NCBI RefSeq assembly: GCF_046630445.1
Contig: NC_092343.1
Location: 135,401,501-135,465,500, forward strand
DNA: 64,000 nt
DNA from: Rutidosis leptorrhynchoides
Taxonomy: Eukaryota > Streptophyta > Magnoliopsida > Asterales > Asteraceae
Direction: 5' to 3'
Shown: positions 11,636 through 29,091 of the stretch, one piece after another
How positions within the stretch are numbered: the stretch's first letter is position 1
How the letters are laid out: every line of letters begins with the position of its first letter
Position numbers and translations under genes: made by a program
Notes under the pieces: generated by a model
What the model was told of the DNA's origin: nothing
Seen by the model: only the letters and a program-made list of their open reading frames with translations
Databases searched by the model: none

Positions 11636-12593
11636 TGTGATGACCCGGGAATTTCCGATCAAATTTAAACTTTAATCTTTATATGTTTCCGACACGATAA
11701 GCAAAATCTGTAATGTTGAGTCTCGAAAGTTTTGAAATCAATATTCATGTAATCAATTACCCTTTGACCATGCCTGACGATTCACGAAAAATTATGTGTA
11801 AATGGATATATATGTATATATATACATATGTATAGTTATTAGATTGAGATATATTAGTAAAACATTTAACGGTTTAGTTAATATGAATATAAGTTATGAG
11901 ACCTATTTACGACTTGAAAACAATAATAAAATAGTGAATGGATAATACTTTACATGAGTGTATTGTTTCGATTTAAGATATTATAGTTATCGACGAGATT
12001 AAAAGATAATATCATATGATTGAATTATCAGGTACATTGAATTATGATTACGAGTCTCTGTTATGAGGTCCACTTTGAATTAGGAAACTCTTATTTTTAA
12101 ATGTATTCGGAAATATTGGTAAAGTAATTTACAAATGAGAACAAAGTGTCACTTATCGAAAGTTAGACAAAAGATAGTGGTCAATTGAATTTCATAATAC
12201 TTGATTGATCTATTTTCAAACGTTTTTCAATATAATAGAACTTGTATATTAAAATTTCTTGTTTAGATAACGTAAATTGGAATATTCGTTGTTAAATATA
12301 TAAATAACGTGCAACGTGTATTTAAAACGTGTTTATGAATATTAAATATATATACGATTTCAAATTAGTTGTGTAAACGATAGAAGCATCTTTATTTGAT
12401 TCGATCGATATTAAGATATATTATTTAGAAAGTTTAAGGTAATTAAAATAAAAGTTGGTGTATAAAGGAATTATATCAAATTAAGTTTTAAAGCGAAAAT
12501 GTTACTTTCGATTAGGTAAACGACCTTAAATTATACTTTGAAATATGGTTAGTTTTGAAAATCTAGATATAGTACTATTAGATAAATATTTCA

Positions 12594-12785
<192 letters not shown>

Positions 12786-13185
12786 AACTAGTCATAAAAC
12801 GTCCTGATTTAAAATAAAATATTTTGACAAACAACGAGCCACTAATTTATAGAAGTAAATGACCACAACACTCAATTACATAAGCTACATTTTTTATAAA
12901 GTAATTTGTTGATAAGAAAATCAAATTATTAATAAGGGTACGAGTCGCGTAACGTAAAAGGCTAGTTTTCCAAACGTACGAGAGTGCGCTCGAAAAACCG
13001 AAAGTGGTACATAAGTCGTGAGACCACGACCGTGTCATTTTTGTAAAAATTATATTTTTACCATGAGCGTAAATATAATATAATATATAATTAATTAGAT
13101 AGATTAAATATAAATATAAATATATAATATAAATAAGAGAGTATGTCGGCAGCTTGTTGATGCATTATGAATTGAAAAAGGTCCT

Positions 13186-13234
13186 CATGCAAGTGCATGA
13201 CTTCTCCTCACAAACCTCATGCAATTGTATGAGG
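13186..13234. repeat. CATGCA palindromes in element L 5' LTR
   Basis: CATGCAAGTGCATG (13186-13199) is followed by CCTCATGCAATTGTATGAGG (13215-13234). In the 3' LTR the second is a perfect 20-base palindrome (21876-21895), so this copy has one C-to-T change. CATGCA is the core of RY elements bound by plant B3 factors. Function here is inferred. Confidence 0.7.
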
Positions 13235-13964
13235 TGGGTAGGTGGCTCAACATCCTTTAAGTACTCGATTCTGGTTCAGTTTGTGCAAACTTTCCAAAAC
13301 ACTCTATCTCTCTCACGATATATATGTATTATATATATTATTATTATTAATTATTAATATTAATATTATTATTATTAATCTTATTATTATTATTATTATT
13401 ATTAAGACTAATAATATTATTATTATTAGTAATATTATACATAAAATATTACGACGAGCTCATGGTCGCATTATTTTCAAAATGGGTTTTTGAGTAGTAT
13501 AGGGCTAAGGAAATTATGGGTTATAGCTATGGAGATTATGGGTATGGTTCATGGGTATGCTCGTGAGGTCAATTTAGTGTTTATCATCCCCGTTGCGTCT
13601 ACGTACCTTTCCTGCAATATTGGATCTCAATATTGATACGTGAGTTCTCGTAAATTAATTTTTACATATTAATAGTGTATCCCTGACTGGTGCTCGAGAA
13701 AATAGGATTATGCATGCTTGTACTTTTGATATTGCCTTAGATAGGTTATGTTGAATCTTGAATTAGTTACCCCTACGGTTGAGATAAGGTATAAGATATG
13801 CATGTCCTTGGAAAGCTAGCGAAAAACTATAAACTTTTCAATTAGATATCGAATGGATTCGATGAACGGATTAGAAGTTATTGTCAAATGAATTTTTGTA
13901 TTATTATTAAAAATGATTATTATTATCGTCGTTATTATCGTTGTTCTAGTTTTTATCTAATTAT

Positions 13965-13996
13965 TATTATTATTATTATCATTATTATTATTTATT

Positions 13997-14077
<81 letters not shown>

Positions 14078-14078
14078 G
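13965..14078. repeat. (TTA)n tract in element L 5' LTR
   Basis: A long, slightly interrupted (ATT)n/(TTA)n array. The matching 3' LTR tract (22615-22775) is longer and has a phase shift near 22711. The poly-Tyr and poly-Ile open frames it creates are artefacts. Confidence 0.9.
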
Positions 14079-15559
14079 TTATTAGTATTATCATTATCAT
14101 AACATTTATTATTATTAGTATTATTATAATATTAGTAACACTTAATTATTATTATTACTATGATTATCATTAAAATGAACGCGATATAAAAGATGATTTA
14201 AAAGCTATTAAATGAATCGATTAGGAAATAATGAGTATGAGTATCATGATGAAATTAAAATATTTTAAAATATTGATGTAGACAAAATTATCATTTTAAT
14301 TATTTTTGTCATTACTATTATTATTATTAAAAGAATCGTTAGCATTAAAACTATTATTTTAACAAAAATTATCATTTTATTAGACATGTCCTTGTTATTA
14401 TAAAATAACATTTTTATTATCATTTTAAATAAAATTATTATTTTAAAGTTAATATTAAAAAGTATCGTAAATATTAAAGTTAGCATTATCATTTTATCAT
14501 ATTATCATTCTTAGTAAATTTAAATATTAATATTTTATTAATAGGATAATAATAATTATTATTACAAAATAATACAACTTTTACTTACTATTATTATATA
14601 TATTATTTTATCAAATAAATATGCGATACAACTATATTTTACTACGTGTAATAAAATTACATTAATAAAACCTATTATATTATCTTTATGATATCAAATA
14701 AACTTTATAAATTTTATTACTTAATATATATAAAAGTATATTTTATTATATAAATGTTAATATAAAATTTTACTTACTAATAAATGAATTATATTATTTA
14801 CTATAATAAATATTTTTTTAAAATATTTAAAAATATAAAACGACGATATTTAAACTATATAACAATCAAGTATAAACTTTGGAAATCATTTTGAGTTAAA
14901 TTGACTTTTGTTGACTTCTGTATATTAGACTCGAGCATTAGGATTGTGGTACACTATGACATAACCTAAATTGTTAGACAAATATTGACCAACATATAAA
15001 TATATATAATCAATATAGGTTCGTGAATCCGAGGCCAACCTTGTACTTGTTCAATGATGTTATATGTATTTTTACTACGAAAAACAGTATGGTAAGTTTT
15101 ATTTACCTTTTTACCCTTTATATTTTTGGGACTGAGAATACATGCGCTTTTATAAATGTTTGACGAAATAGACACAAGTAATTGAAACTACATTCTATGG
15201 TTGAATTATCGAAATCGAATATGCCCCTTTTTATTAAAGTCTGGTAATCTAAGAATTAGGGAACAGACACCCTAATTGATGCGAATCCTAAAGATAGATC
15301 TATTAGGCCTAACAAACCCCATCCAAAGTACCGGATGCTTTAGTACTTCGATATTTAAATCATGTCCAAAGGAGGATCCCGGAATGATAGGGGATATTCT
15401 TATATGTATCTAGTTAATGTCGGTTACCAGGTGTTCACCATATGAATGATTATTTTTGTCTCTATGCATGGGACGTATATTTATGAGAACTGGAAATGAA
15501 ATTCTTGTGGTCTATTAAAATGATGGAAATAAATGATTCTGATAAACTAATGAACTCAC

Positions 15560-15573
15560 CAACCTTTTGGTTG
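15560..15573 (+). promoter_or_regulatory. LTR hairpin CAACC-TTTT-GGTTG (element L)
   Basis: CTCAC is followed by a perfect 5-bp stem with loop TTTT, and then by GCATGTTTATTCTCAGG about a dozen bases downstream. The same block is at 24257-24270 and, with changed stem bases, in elements B and C. It is probably an RNA structure in R/U5. Confidence 0.6.
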
Positions 15574-15908
15574 ACACTTTAAAGCATGTTTATTCTCAGG
15601 TGTTAAAGAAATCTTCCGCTGTGCATTTGCTCATTTTAAAGATATTACTTGGAGTCTTTCATAGCATATTTCGAAGAACGTTGCATTCGAGTCATTGAGT
15701 TCATCAAAGATTATTATTAAATCAATTTATAGTTGGATAGTGGATATTATGAAATGGTATGCATGCCTGTCAATTTTCGATGTAAAGAAAGTTTGTCTTT
15801 TAAAAACGAATGCAATGTTTGTAAAATGTATCATATAGAGGTCAAATACCTCGCAATGTAATCAACTATTGTGAATCGTTTATAATGTATATGAACGGGT
15901 CCTTTTAG

Positions 15909-15925
15909 TTTGTATCATAGCGGTG
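15909..15925 (+). promoter_or_regulatory. Element L primer binding site, degenerate
   Basis: TTTGTATCATAGCGG starts within two bases of the LTR end. It matches the iMet primer consensus TGGTATCAGAGC with two mismatches. Confidence 0.75.
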
Positions 15926-16246
15926 GTCTTAGCTAACCAGGTCTGCATTAGTGTGTCTAACTGATAAGTCGATAGGATGCATTAGTGAGTCTGGACTTCG
16001 ACCGTGTCTGCATGTCAAAAGTTTTGCTTATCATTTAATGTCGAAAATTAACTACTTATCATCCTCTGGAAATTACCTGCTTATCATTTTTAGTCTAAGA
16101 CACGTCTTGCTGCATTGATTGCATGAATAGTGTATAGACAAAAATTCATATCTTAGCATATCTGCTAAATCATATCTTATCGTATCTGTTACTTTAAACT
16201 TTGCCTGACATATCCCGCAAAGTCCTCCGTAATCTACGAAATCTTT

Positions 16247-16312
<66 letters not shown>

Positions 16313-16390
16313 TATGTAATTAGAATACCATTCATTAGCCAAAATCATTTCATAAAAAAAAAAAAAAAATCCTTTATCCAATCGTACGAA
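15926..16390 (+). other. Element L leader
   Basis: Non-coding leader with a (TA)n array at 16250-16310 and an A-run near 16355. No gene is visible. Confidence 0.5.
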
Positions 16391-16825
16391 ATGGAATTCG
16401 TCATCAGTTCAAGTCACTCAGATTTCGAAATGGAATCCCATTCAAGCTCCGAAAGCAGTGTGACCAGAATAGATCAACCAATCAGTCATCACCTATTCTG
16501 GATGAATTGGGAATGGGTTCGTAGCCTCCTCAATCATTGGAGACAAGAAGAAGGTGATCCCTTCCATCCACCACATTGCCCTCTTGACGAAGAACCTGAA
16601 GCACTTACCGGCGAACCTGTCCGAAACACCATTTTCTTGCTCATTTCCAGAGTATCTCGTCACGATTATATATTACATCAAATTTTATATTTTATTTATC
16701 CGCTCGTCCGAACCGACAATCACCCCGGTGTAATAGAAGAAGTCAACGAGCTTCGCGCTCGGGTAGTGGCTTTGGAGAATATGGTGCAGAGATTACAAAC
16801 ACCAGCAGCAGCATCAGCAGCATAA
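16391..16825 (+). CDS. Leader ORF of element L, 144 residues with C-terminal coiled coil
   Basis: This is the only sizeable sense frame in the element. It is Ser/Glu-rich at the N-terminus, has a Trp-rich middle (FWMNWEWVRSLLNHW, then DPFHPPHCPLDEEPE) and a block PVRNTIFLLISRVS. It ends in a predicted coiled coil (about residues 120-138, EEVNELRARVVALENMV). Past the stop, the same frame continues as Pro/Thr/Ser-rich sequence to about 16935 with further stops, so the original protein was probably longer. Its position, between primer site and the place gag should occupy, and its coiled-coil end match the leader ORF of element B. I recognise no known family. Confidence 0.5.
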   Translation: MEFVISSSHSDFEMESHSSSESSVTRIDQPISHHLFWMNWEWVRSLLNHWRQEEGDPFHPPHCPLDEEPEALTGEPVRNTIFLLISRVSRHDYILHQILYFIYPLVRTDNHPGVIEEVNELRARVVALENMVQRLQTPAAASAA

Positions 16826-17342
16826 CCAGTACCACCATCATCAATGCCAACAGTACCATTACCACCTCCAACCACAACCGCGTCGTAAACCTCAACTTCA
16901 CAATCTGTCCCACGAGCATCAACGTCATACGCACCATAGATATCAAGGAGTACCAACAACAATAACTGACGAAGTATTAATTCATAACTTCATTGGAGAA
17001 ACATTCCGCGGCGATTATGTAATCTCTAAAGTCTTAGAGATTATCTAATCTAGCCCTAACCATAAATCAGTTAAGCGAACCAAAATGATAGAAGGAAGAG
17101 TAGAAACCCTGACAAAAATGGTGTGTGATTAACAAGCTAAACTTGCTTTACCAACAGCATCAACAGTACCATCAGCATTACTCGCATCGTCAGTACAGTC
17201 AACATCCGAATCAACAACACCGATAACATCACAAACTCCGTCAGTTCAAGAATCACTGTGGACATCATTACGAATCAATAACGTGTATATTGTATCAACG
17301 AGTTATGAAGAATTAACTCATTCCCTCTGAAGAAATTATATG

Positions 17343-17402
<60 letters not shown>

Positions 17403-20328
17403 TTTGAAATAAATCTTTCCGTGCTAAACTATTGTGTGTGAATCTTAACTACTCGATTAATTCATATTACAAATATGCAATAATGTACGTCCTTCGGCTG
17501 CAACTTAACCAGCGTTAACTACAATCTCTGTCACAATTCAACAAATTCCAATTCATAATAAATCAAGTATGTATTTGATTTTACACTTTCATCATCGATG
17601 TACCCGAAACTTTTCAGATAACATCATTTGTACTTTGCGAAATTCACAAGAAATCCACGAACCGAACATCATACATCAACAAATAACGAAGTATTGATTC
17701 ATAATTTCAATGTCATTAAAGAAATACTGCGTAAAAGTTATGTACTTTTTAAAGCCTTTAGGGATTATTCAATTCTAGTTTCAACCGTAAATCAAATGAG
17801 TTTAATTTAACATTAACTCATTAAATCTATGTTACATCTGAAGAAAATATACATATATATATTTTCATAAAGACTGTAATAAATTCTTTTGTACAAAATA
17901 TTAATTGTGAAATTTTTTTAACGGGTAGGTAATACCCGAGAGATATATAAATTCACAATTAATATGTTACATTCTTCGAATCTGATTCAGCAAATCATCC
18001 ATTATACTCCCTACTTTCACAACAATATACATTCTTTTATAGAAATCAAAACAACCATACTCATTCAAAATTTAATTACATATTCTGATTTTGAAATCTC
18101 AAAATTCAACTTGAGATATGACCAAAATCATCACTCTTAGATCCTTACATCTTTCACAAGCTATATTTTAACTTCAAAACTGTGTTAGAATATCAAATGT
18201 ATGTTAACGATTACAATCTGTGTTCAAACCCTTTGAAAATTTCTGAAGACACTTCGAATGATGAGCAATCGAGATGATGATCCAACCACATGTTAACCAC
18301 AGTTATGTACCCGAAAAACTCTTGAAACCAAAGTAAAAGTTTAAACAACGTATTCGTGTCAGATTTTTTGGCATTTATTAGCAAAAATAACTTTGCGACT
18401 CCTATTCAAAGTAGCCAGTTTTGTCACAGCTCCAGCAAGTCAACTTCGAATTTTCAGTCAGACTAACCTTATTATAACCTTGAGATATACACCATCATTA
18501 CCAGAGAACCTTTTACATTCCACCACATTATTAGCAGATGTACCAACAACTTCATTACCCTTTGACTTTAGCCTCTCCAAAAAGTCATTATAATTATTCA
18601 TTGAAACCCCATCATTTACTCATTCGCATCTTGTAATGAGAATTGCCATACGAATCATTGGGAATTAGTAATCAGTATTTTAAAATCTCGCAGCATGTCT
18701 ACGCCAACAGTTATATGTGTATATATAACGTCTATCTTCTGGACTTAATTTGAATGTGAAGTTTCTGAATAACACTCCGAACTACGAATTGGTTCTCCGA
18801 AAATGGAAAAAATACTGATGAAGCAGCAAAAACTATAAACAACTTTAAATGGTAAAAGCTGGATGATAATGATGAAGTGTGCTGGCAAAGCGCAGAAAAA
18901 GAGAAGTTTTGGAACTGGAAAACGGATTGAGCAAAGTAGGAAGGAGGCTGTGGACAAATTACAAAGACTGAACCTGACTTCAAAGGATCCAAATGATTCA
19001 GTATCTGCTGAAGTCATTAACGAATACCTTGCTCCTGCCTCTAAACCTTTGCGGACAATATTCTTCATTATCATCATATCTTAAATATTCTAAGATATCA
19101 TCATACCTTTCATTATAAATATCCTCGATATTTCTGAAGATATTTTCATAAGCATTCTTATCTGAAATCATTTATCTCTCCATAATATCTGCAACATAAA
19201 AGAAGCTGTGTTAGTTTCTAAATTCTGAAAAATTCGAATATGAATGCTTTGAAGTAATGTTGGGAACTGAAGCATGAGTTAGTATAATATAATGACACTT
19301 GATCAACGTGATTATATTACAGTAATTCATACTGAGTTTCTGATGGAATGTGATGATTCACAATACATACCGTCATCATGTGCCATTTACACGACTCTTA
19401 CATTCAATCTAATCTCTAAACATATCAAGAAAATATTTTTCTTGATAATTCGGTCTTTTCTGGGATATTCTGGTAATTTATCAAATCAAGATCGTACCAT
19501 TACGATTTCCTTCTTAGAACATTAACAATGTTCATTCCGAAATTCATATCTGCAAATTCTGGATCATTACAAGCGACGCTTAATCACAAGAAGAAGAAAC
19601 GAAAGGACAAAACTCTGAAATAGAAATTGGGGTATAAATCGCAGTAAATAGGAGGGGACATTAACTGTGGATGACAATGATTGTTGAAGACAGAAGCAGG
19701 AACATCGAAATTTAAGGGAAGATATAAAACCCAACAACCACCCAGAAATTATAAACCGTATATGTCGATGCATATAGCAATATAAAGACACGGGAGGACT
19801 AGAAACACTATAAACCCAAGAATATAATAGAAGTAAATAGATTATTCTGGTGGTAGATGAAAGAGAAGAATGATGGATATGAAAGTTAAGAGTATATCAA
19901 GGATCAGAATGGGATGGAGCATATTAACGAATGTTTTAAAGTATGAGTTGAGGAGAAAGAATAAAAGGTATGAGTTGTGGAAAATAAAGAAACAAGGAAG
20001 GTGGATTTATAGTGAAATATCCGACAGAGCAATCGAAACAGATTGTCGCATTTAATCAAAGAAGATCTTGATTTCCTTAATCGCCGAAGAACCAAATCTT
20101 ATTATTAAGATTTTCTTTAAATCCCATGAATTCCGGAAATCAATCGCAACTACGTCATCGGTTAAAACGAATATACGTTAATCATTTCACTCTATTGCGA
20201 TAGCTTCATTTATACTCTTCGCGTAATCAAATTGTTTTATCTATATTACTCAATGATGATAAAACTCTATTTATCAACTCATATTCGTCATAAAAACATT
20301 CGTATTGTTATCCATGACGACCTCTATC
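16826..20328 (+). other. Element L non-coding interior
   Basis: This is AT-rich with short remnant frames only. Contents are a (TA)n tract at 17348-17393, a PPT-like palindrome at 17919-17939, and a basic helical-looking frame around 18878-19060 (GKRIEQSRKEAVDKLQRLNL) that I cannot assign. I saw no gag CCHC, RT or integrase motifs on either strand. Confidence 0.6.
17919..17939 (+). promoter_or_regulatory. Internal copy of the polypurine-tract motif within a palindrome
   Basis: TTAACGGGTAGGTAA repeats the 3' tract TTAACGGGTAGGTAC found beside the 3' LTR. Here it continues into TACCCG, so CGGGTA and TACCCG form a 6-bp stem. Element C has the same arrangement in its leader (47422-47438). Confidence 0.55.
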
Positions 20329-20365
20329 AAATTTCGGGACGAAATTTCTTTTAACGGGTAGGTAC
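20329..20365 (+). promoter_or_regulatory. Element L pre-PPT hairpin and polypurine tract
   Basis: AAATTTCGGGACGAAATTT (20329-20347) forms an 8-bp stem with loop GGA. TTTTAACGGGTAGGTAC follows and abuts the 3' LTR. Confidence 0.8.
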
Positions 20366-24604
<4,239 letters not shown>

Positions 24605-24609
24605 TGAAC

Positions 24610-26078
24610 GAGGATGACATCGGCACAAGAATTGAAGAACCCATAATTAACGCGCCATTCGACTGCACGTCCTGAAACCATAGGGGAGTACTACGTCTTC
24701 ATCACCTTTTCAATAGAATATACGCAAACTACTATACCACTTTAAAAACTATGTGTGGGATTGGCAACCCCACTAACATAGACTTTTAATAACACAACGC
24801 CTCTTTTAAAAACTAAAGTGTGGGATACTCCGTATCCTTAACATTGAGGACAATGTTATTTTAAAGTGTGGGATATCAAATGTTGCACATAACGATTCTT
24901 GTAAAATCCTCAAGTTTTTCACAAAATTTAAAACTTTCCGAATTATGAAACTCTAAGGATGATAAAATTCTATAAAAGATCAAAAAGTTTTTGCTACAAA
25001 ATAGACAAAAAGGGTACAAAGTTGAAAACTTTTTACGAAAATCAAAATCAAATTTCCAATAGAGCATTCCATAACGAAAGGCGAAATTCGACCTGCTATA
25101 ATTGTTGTGAGGCACCCCAAAATAAGGCTTTATAAGCACTCATTTTTAGTGCTTCACTACATTTCCATTGAGCGCGCCAATGTTAACATCTCGGAATCAG
25201 AACTTGCTCTTGATCTACATTTCGGAATCACACTTTTTGACGAGGATGACTAAGTTAAAACCTCAGCTATTCGTGAAGACAAAAACAACCCCCGCTACAC
25301 ACCTCCGTTTCCATTTTCACTCCATGAGTCCATTCACCTTTTCTTATTTATCCGCTTCATAAATAAATAAATCCCGATTAAATCATTCTTTTTCGGGAAA
25401 ACCCTCTCCAAAATCACACTAGAAAAATGCGAGCATCCAAGCCAATTATCAAATAAGATCGCCAAAAGGAGACCTCGAAGAGAAAAACAAAAGATGCTTT
25501 AAAAAAAAAAACTAGAGCAAAGTCTCCATGAATAAAGGTTCTGAGAAAGGGAGCAGAACCAGAAAAGATTCGAGAAAAGAAACTCCTGGCAGTCAAAAAG
25601 AAGGATGCTCACCAAGAAATTCCGGACAAAAAGCTGAAAGGATCATTAAAATTGATCTTTCAAAAAGAAACTCCTATCTATCAAAACCCTTCGCACTCTA
25701 GAAACTTCCAAACTCCCATCTCTTCAAGCTGAGTCGATAACCGAAAATTCTCGCAAATAAGTGATGGAGATTTGAGTCTTGATCAAGCCTATGACGAAGA
25801 ATGTAAGCATGACTGGCTAAGAGTGAACTCATTTCTTAGAACTATAGGACACCCGAAACACCAAGGTGAAATGAGTGACCCTAGTGAGATAGCCTCAGTT
25901 ATGTAACCTCCTCTCATGCTTGCGGAAAAGATTCGAGAATAGCAAAAAGAATAAGAACTAAGTTTCTGCTCTTCCATCTTGCGGAATAAAAACAACTTGA
26001 TCACTACGAATTAAAGTCCTCGCTGTTTTAAGTTTAAAAGTTTGCTTGAGGATATGCAAAGTCTAAGTGTGGGATATT
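24610..26078 (+). other. Athila-like 3' non-coding region
   Basis: After the L insertion the Athila-like sequence continues without pol or env-like coding. The motif GTGTGGGAT recurs at about 24753, 24818, 24866 and 26067. Only the last abuts the LTR. CATTGAGGACAATG (near 24842), typical of the pre-LTR region of Athila-like elements, precedes the third copy. Confidence 0.55.
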
Positions 26079-27770
26079 TGATATCGGCTAAAAAGTCACG
26101 TTTTTACCCCCGATATTGAATCCAAAAAGCATAAAGTTCAAGACTTTGTCGGCAAAATAATCGCTTTTTTGGTTAAATTTGTAGGCAAAGTAATTGCAAA
26201 GACGATACAAAAAGAATCTAGAGAAACGGAGCTAAAACGAAAATTCTAGAGCGAAAACGGTGAAAGACAAGAAATCAAGTTACGATCCAGGGAATCAAGG
26301 CTGACCAACACCAGATACGGGCCACCATACGGCCTGCCAGTATGGGGTACGACCTGCCACATGGCTCAGCAAACGCCCACAAGAAACGGGCTGCCAGCCA
26401 TACAGCCTGCCAAATACGGGCCACCATACGGCCTGCCATACGGCCTGCCGGCCGTATTTTGGAAAATTTCTAGTCTATTTAAAGGGTCTTTGTCATTCAT
26501 TCCAACATACACCTCTCTTCACTCTCTCAGTACAATACACTTTATCCCACTAGAGCTTTCAAGGCCTTCTCACCTCCGAGGGGGAAATTAAGTACCCGGA
26601 GGCGAACGCCGAAGATTATAATAGGAGCTGGCTAGAGTTTGTCAGCATTTGTAATGGTCCAGATCTCGTCTGTAAACGGTGAACGCTTTTCTTAATTTGA
26701 TAAAGTTATTATCTTGAGTTGCTTTCATCTTGCAAGAATATCTATCTGTTACAATTGTTTATCATGTGTTGAATATTTCATCTGAAACTTATCATATTGT
26801 TATGCTGAAACCTTGACGGTTTAGAAGTTTAATTTACGAATCACCCTTTCCGCTTATTCACGTGGCTATAACCTAGTATTAGGACCTGATCAACCGTAGG
26901 ATACAAGGTAAGTAGTTATGTGTGCTTAACGTCACAATAGGGATATAGTACCTACGTACGAATAACCATTTGTTCGTCATAGAAGAGCTGCCCATTTAGG
27001 TTGTGATTAGAGTTAGCAATAGAGAGTTCAGTGACCACTAGCCTACTCAAAAGCATGATTCACGTCAGAAGCAATGTTCTTGAGATATTGTAAGATGATC
27101 CGGGGCTGAATAAGTGATCGCAAAAGGAGAGACTTCTATCCCAATTAGCAGTACCTTAGAATATCTAAGATTGCACATCTGTTAATGTTAAGGCATAACA
27201 TAGTGATTTAGTGGTAGGATATTGCTTTAGTTAGACCAACTAGGATTAAGAAAAGCTGAGACTTTCCTTTATTGTACCACTTTGTTCATGTACCTAGGAT
27301 TCTATCCATAAGGTCGTTTAAACCTTTTAGGTTAACGTTGGGAGTAGGGATATCCGTCTTAGCCATTATCTTCAAGGCCTAAACTCTTAGTGACAAATCA
27401 GTTAGGTTCATAGGCCAGTTGATTGAGGTTTAGTGTTTATCCTAGGAAGTGAACCTCTTACAATAATTCCCCTTCAGGATTCTATTCTTCATACCTATCT
27501 ATCTTTACTTTTACAGTTAAATTACTATTTTATTTAGTTAATCTTAATCTATCACCTCTTGTCACTAGGGTTAACTATAAAGGCACTTTTGTCCCACATT
27601 ACTAAGCAAATATATAAAAATACATACCTGAGTTATATTTACCACTTACTCGTTAAAAAGAAAGACAAGTAGGTGAGTCATAGCTTGGAACCCCAGCTAA
27701 ATATAAATAACAAAACCACTACGCTCCTCGTGGTAGCTGATTCTGACGTGTCGCGACCTAACGACACCAT
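26079..27770 (+). repeat. Athila-like 3' LTR (right end approximate)
   Basis: It starts TGATATCGGC after the purine tract AGTGTGGGATATT (26066-26078). A GC-rich cluster at 26300-26460 repeats CCATACGGCCTGCC-like words in an otherwise AT-rich LTR. A CTATTTAAAGG sequence at about 26474 could be a TATA region. The end lies between about 27600 and 27800 and cannot be fixed without the 5' copy. Confidence 0.55.
26300..26460. repeat. ATACGGCCTGCC repeat cluster in the Athila-like LTR
   Basis: Short repeats of ATACGG(G/C)C(C/T)NCC, several as CATACGGCCTGCC, lie just upstream of the TATA-like sequence. Confidence 0.7.
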
Positions 27771-28286
27771 GAAAATAAAACCGTCCGTTTTGGCCATATC
27801 AAGAACGTAAGTCATATTCAGGAGGTACATTTTCCTAAACCTTTGTCTGTTGATATTCATAAGTTAACATATTTTTTGGACCATCAAGGTACAGTGATTA
27901 GTTCGCTAGACTATGATGTGGAGGAGGGGGCAATTGTACATATAATGACAGATGAAGAGGTAGCTAGAATGTTTGGTATAGAGGTAGATAAGTTGATTGC
28001 TGCTGAAAAGGCTCTAAATACTGCTGGTACACGTGAAAAGAGGCATTCAAGCGATGATAGTGCTGAGGAAGATATAGTTGAGGATGCTTCAGATGATGAA
28101 AATGTTGCTGAAAGTGCTGAAGAAGATGACTTGCCCGAGTTTGCTGATCTTTTTAATCAACAAAGTGATGATGTTCTAAATAGGAAAGTGGATGAGAAGC
28201 GAACGGTTGAGGAAGGTGAGTCGTCTGGTGTGAACAAAGAGGGTGACAATGTTGATACTATAAACAAACAGAAAAACAAAGAATGA
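27771..28286 (+). pseudogene. Unknown acidic ORF fragment, copia-array interior
   Basis: The frame is open from about 27755 and runs to a TGA at 28284-28286. The clear part (from 27843, where the codon is TTG) gives about 147 residues: a globular-looking segment (FLDHQGTVISSLDYDVEEGA, MTDEEVARMFGIEVDKLI) and then a very acidic Asp/Glu-rich tail. There is no ATG near the left end. The Athila-like LTR ends about here, so the frame was probably cut by that insertion. I do not recognise the family. Position just upstream of the copia LTR suggests an ORF of that element. Confidence 0.35.
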
Positions 28287-28578
28287 TATCAAGGTGTTGA
28301 GGAAACAGCCAATCTTTCATGAGTTGCCAAACATGGAGCAGGCAATTCAGTTTAATCGTGCTGTTCGTAATTGTTATGCTTATGATATCCATGCTTAATG
28401 TCTATCTTATGCTCTTGTTTTTCATGAACTGTGAACTTGAATGTTTTCTTTCAGATTAAGTTCGATTTGGTTGTAATAACTTGATTTTAACGTTTTATTT
28501 TTATGTTATTTAATGTGTTTGACTGTGTGTTTAGTTGTTTTGCAGGGAATATATATTTTGTGATTTAAGATAATGAAC
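28287..28578 (+). other. AT-rich sequence before the copia LTR
   Basis: No ORF. It reads as a 3' untranslated stretch leading to the purine tract. Confidence 0.4.
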
Positions 28579-28594
28579 TGGGTCCTAGGGGGAG
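28579..28594 (+). promoter_or_regulatory. Polypurine tract of the copia-type element
   Basis: TGGGTCCTAGGGGGAG lies two bases before the LTR start TGTTGGTG, the usual arrangement at the 3' LTR of Ty1/copia elements. Confidence 0.7.
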
Positions 28595-28673
28595 TTTGTT
28601 GGTGTATAATTAGTCCCCGAGTTCATTATGATCAAGTTTAAGTGCTTTAGAGTTTAACTTTCTCTGCTGGTAT

Positions 28674-28751
28674 GCAACCGTACGGTTGCAGGATGCAACC
28701 GTAAGGATAGGCAGGCAACCGCACGGTTGCAAGGTGCAACCGCACGGTTGC
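28674..28751. repeat. GCAACCGTACGGTTGC palindrome cluster
   Basis: There is one perfect 16-base palindrome (28674-28689), two one-base variants with GCAACCGCACGGTTGC (28715-28730 and 28736-28751) and a half copy at 28694. Confidence 0.9.
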
Positions 28752-29010
28752 AACGTGCTGTGTGTATTTATAGAGGATTTCGGGTTCATTGTTAGGGTTA
28801 CGTATCCTAGCCTATTCTACACGTACAATCTGAATCCCTGGTGTTCTAGCTTTCAATATTGTTGATCTTTAACATATCTAAGTCAATTTTATCACTAAGA
28901 TCAAAGGTTTTCATAGAGTTTTAAGTATAAAACCCAATAACGAGATTTTTCGTACTCGTTATTGAATCTAAGATCGTTTAATCCTGTTTTCACGATCCAC
29001 AAGAAGAAAG

Positions 29011-29091
29011 TTCTTTCGTATAGAGAGATGTTCTCTCGTATAGGGAGATGTGTCGCCCGATTAGGGAGATAATCTCCCATATAGGGAAGAT
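29011..29091. repeat. 20-bp tandem repeat in the copia LTR
   Basis: Four imperfect units around TCTCGTATAGGGAGATGTG lie next to one another. Confidence 0.75.

Noticed and set aside
13888..14085. Tyr- and Ile-rich open frames in the element L LTRs
   Set aside because: They are translations of (TTA)n and (ATT)n microsatellites.
16073..16381. Minus-strand frame with an Ile/Tyr repeat in element L
   Set aside because: It reads through a (TA)n array and is antisense to the element.
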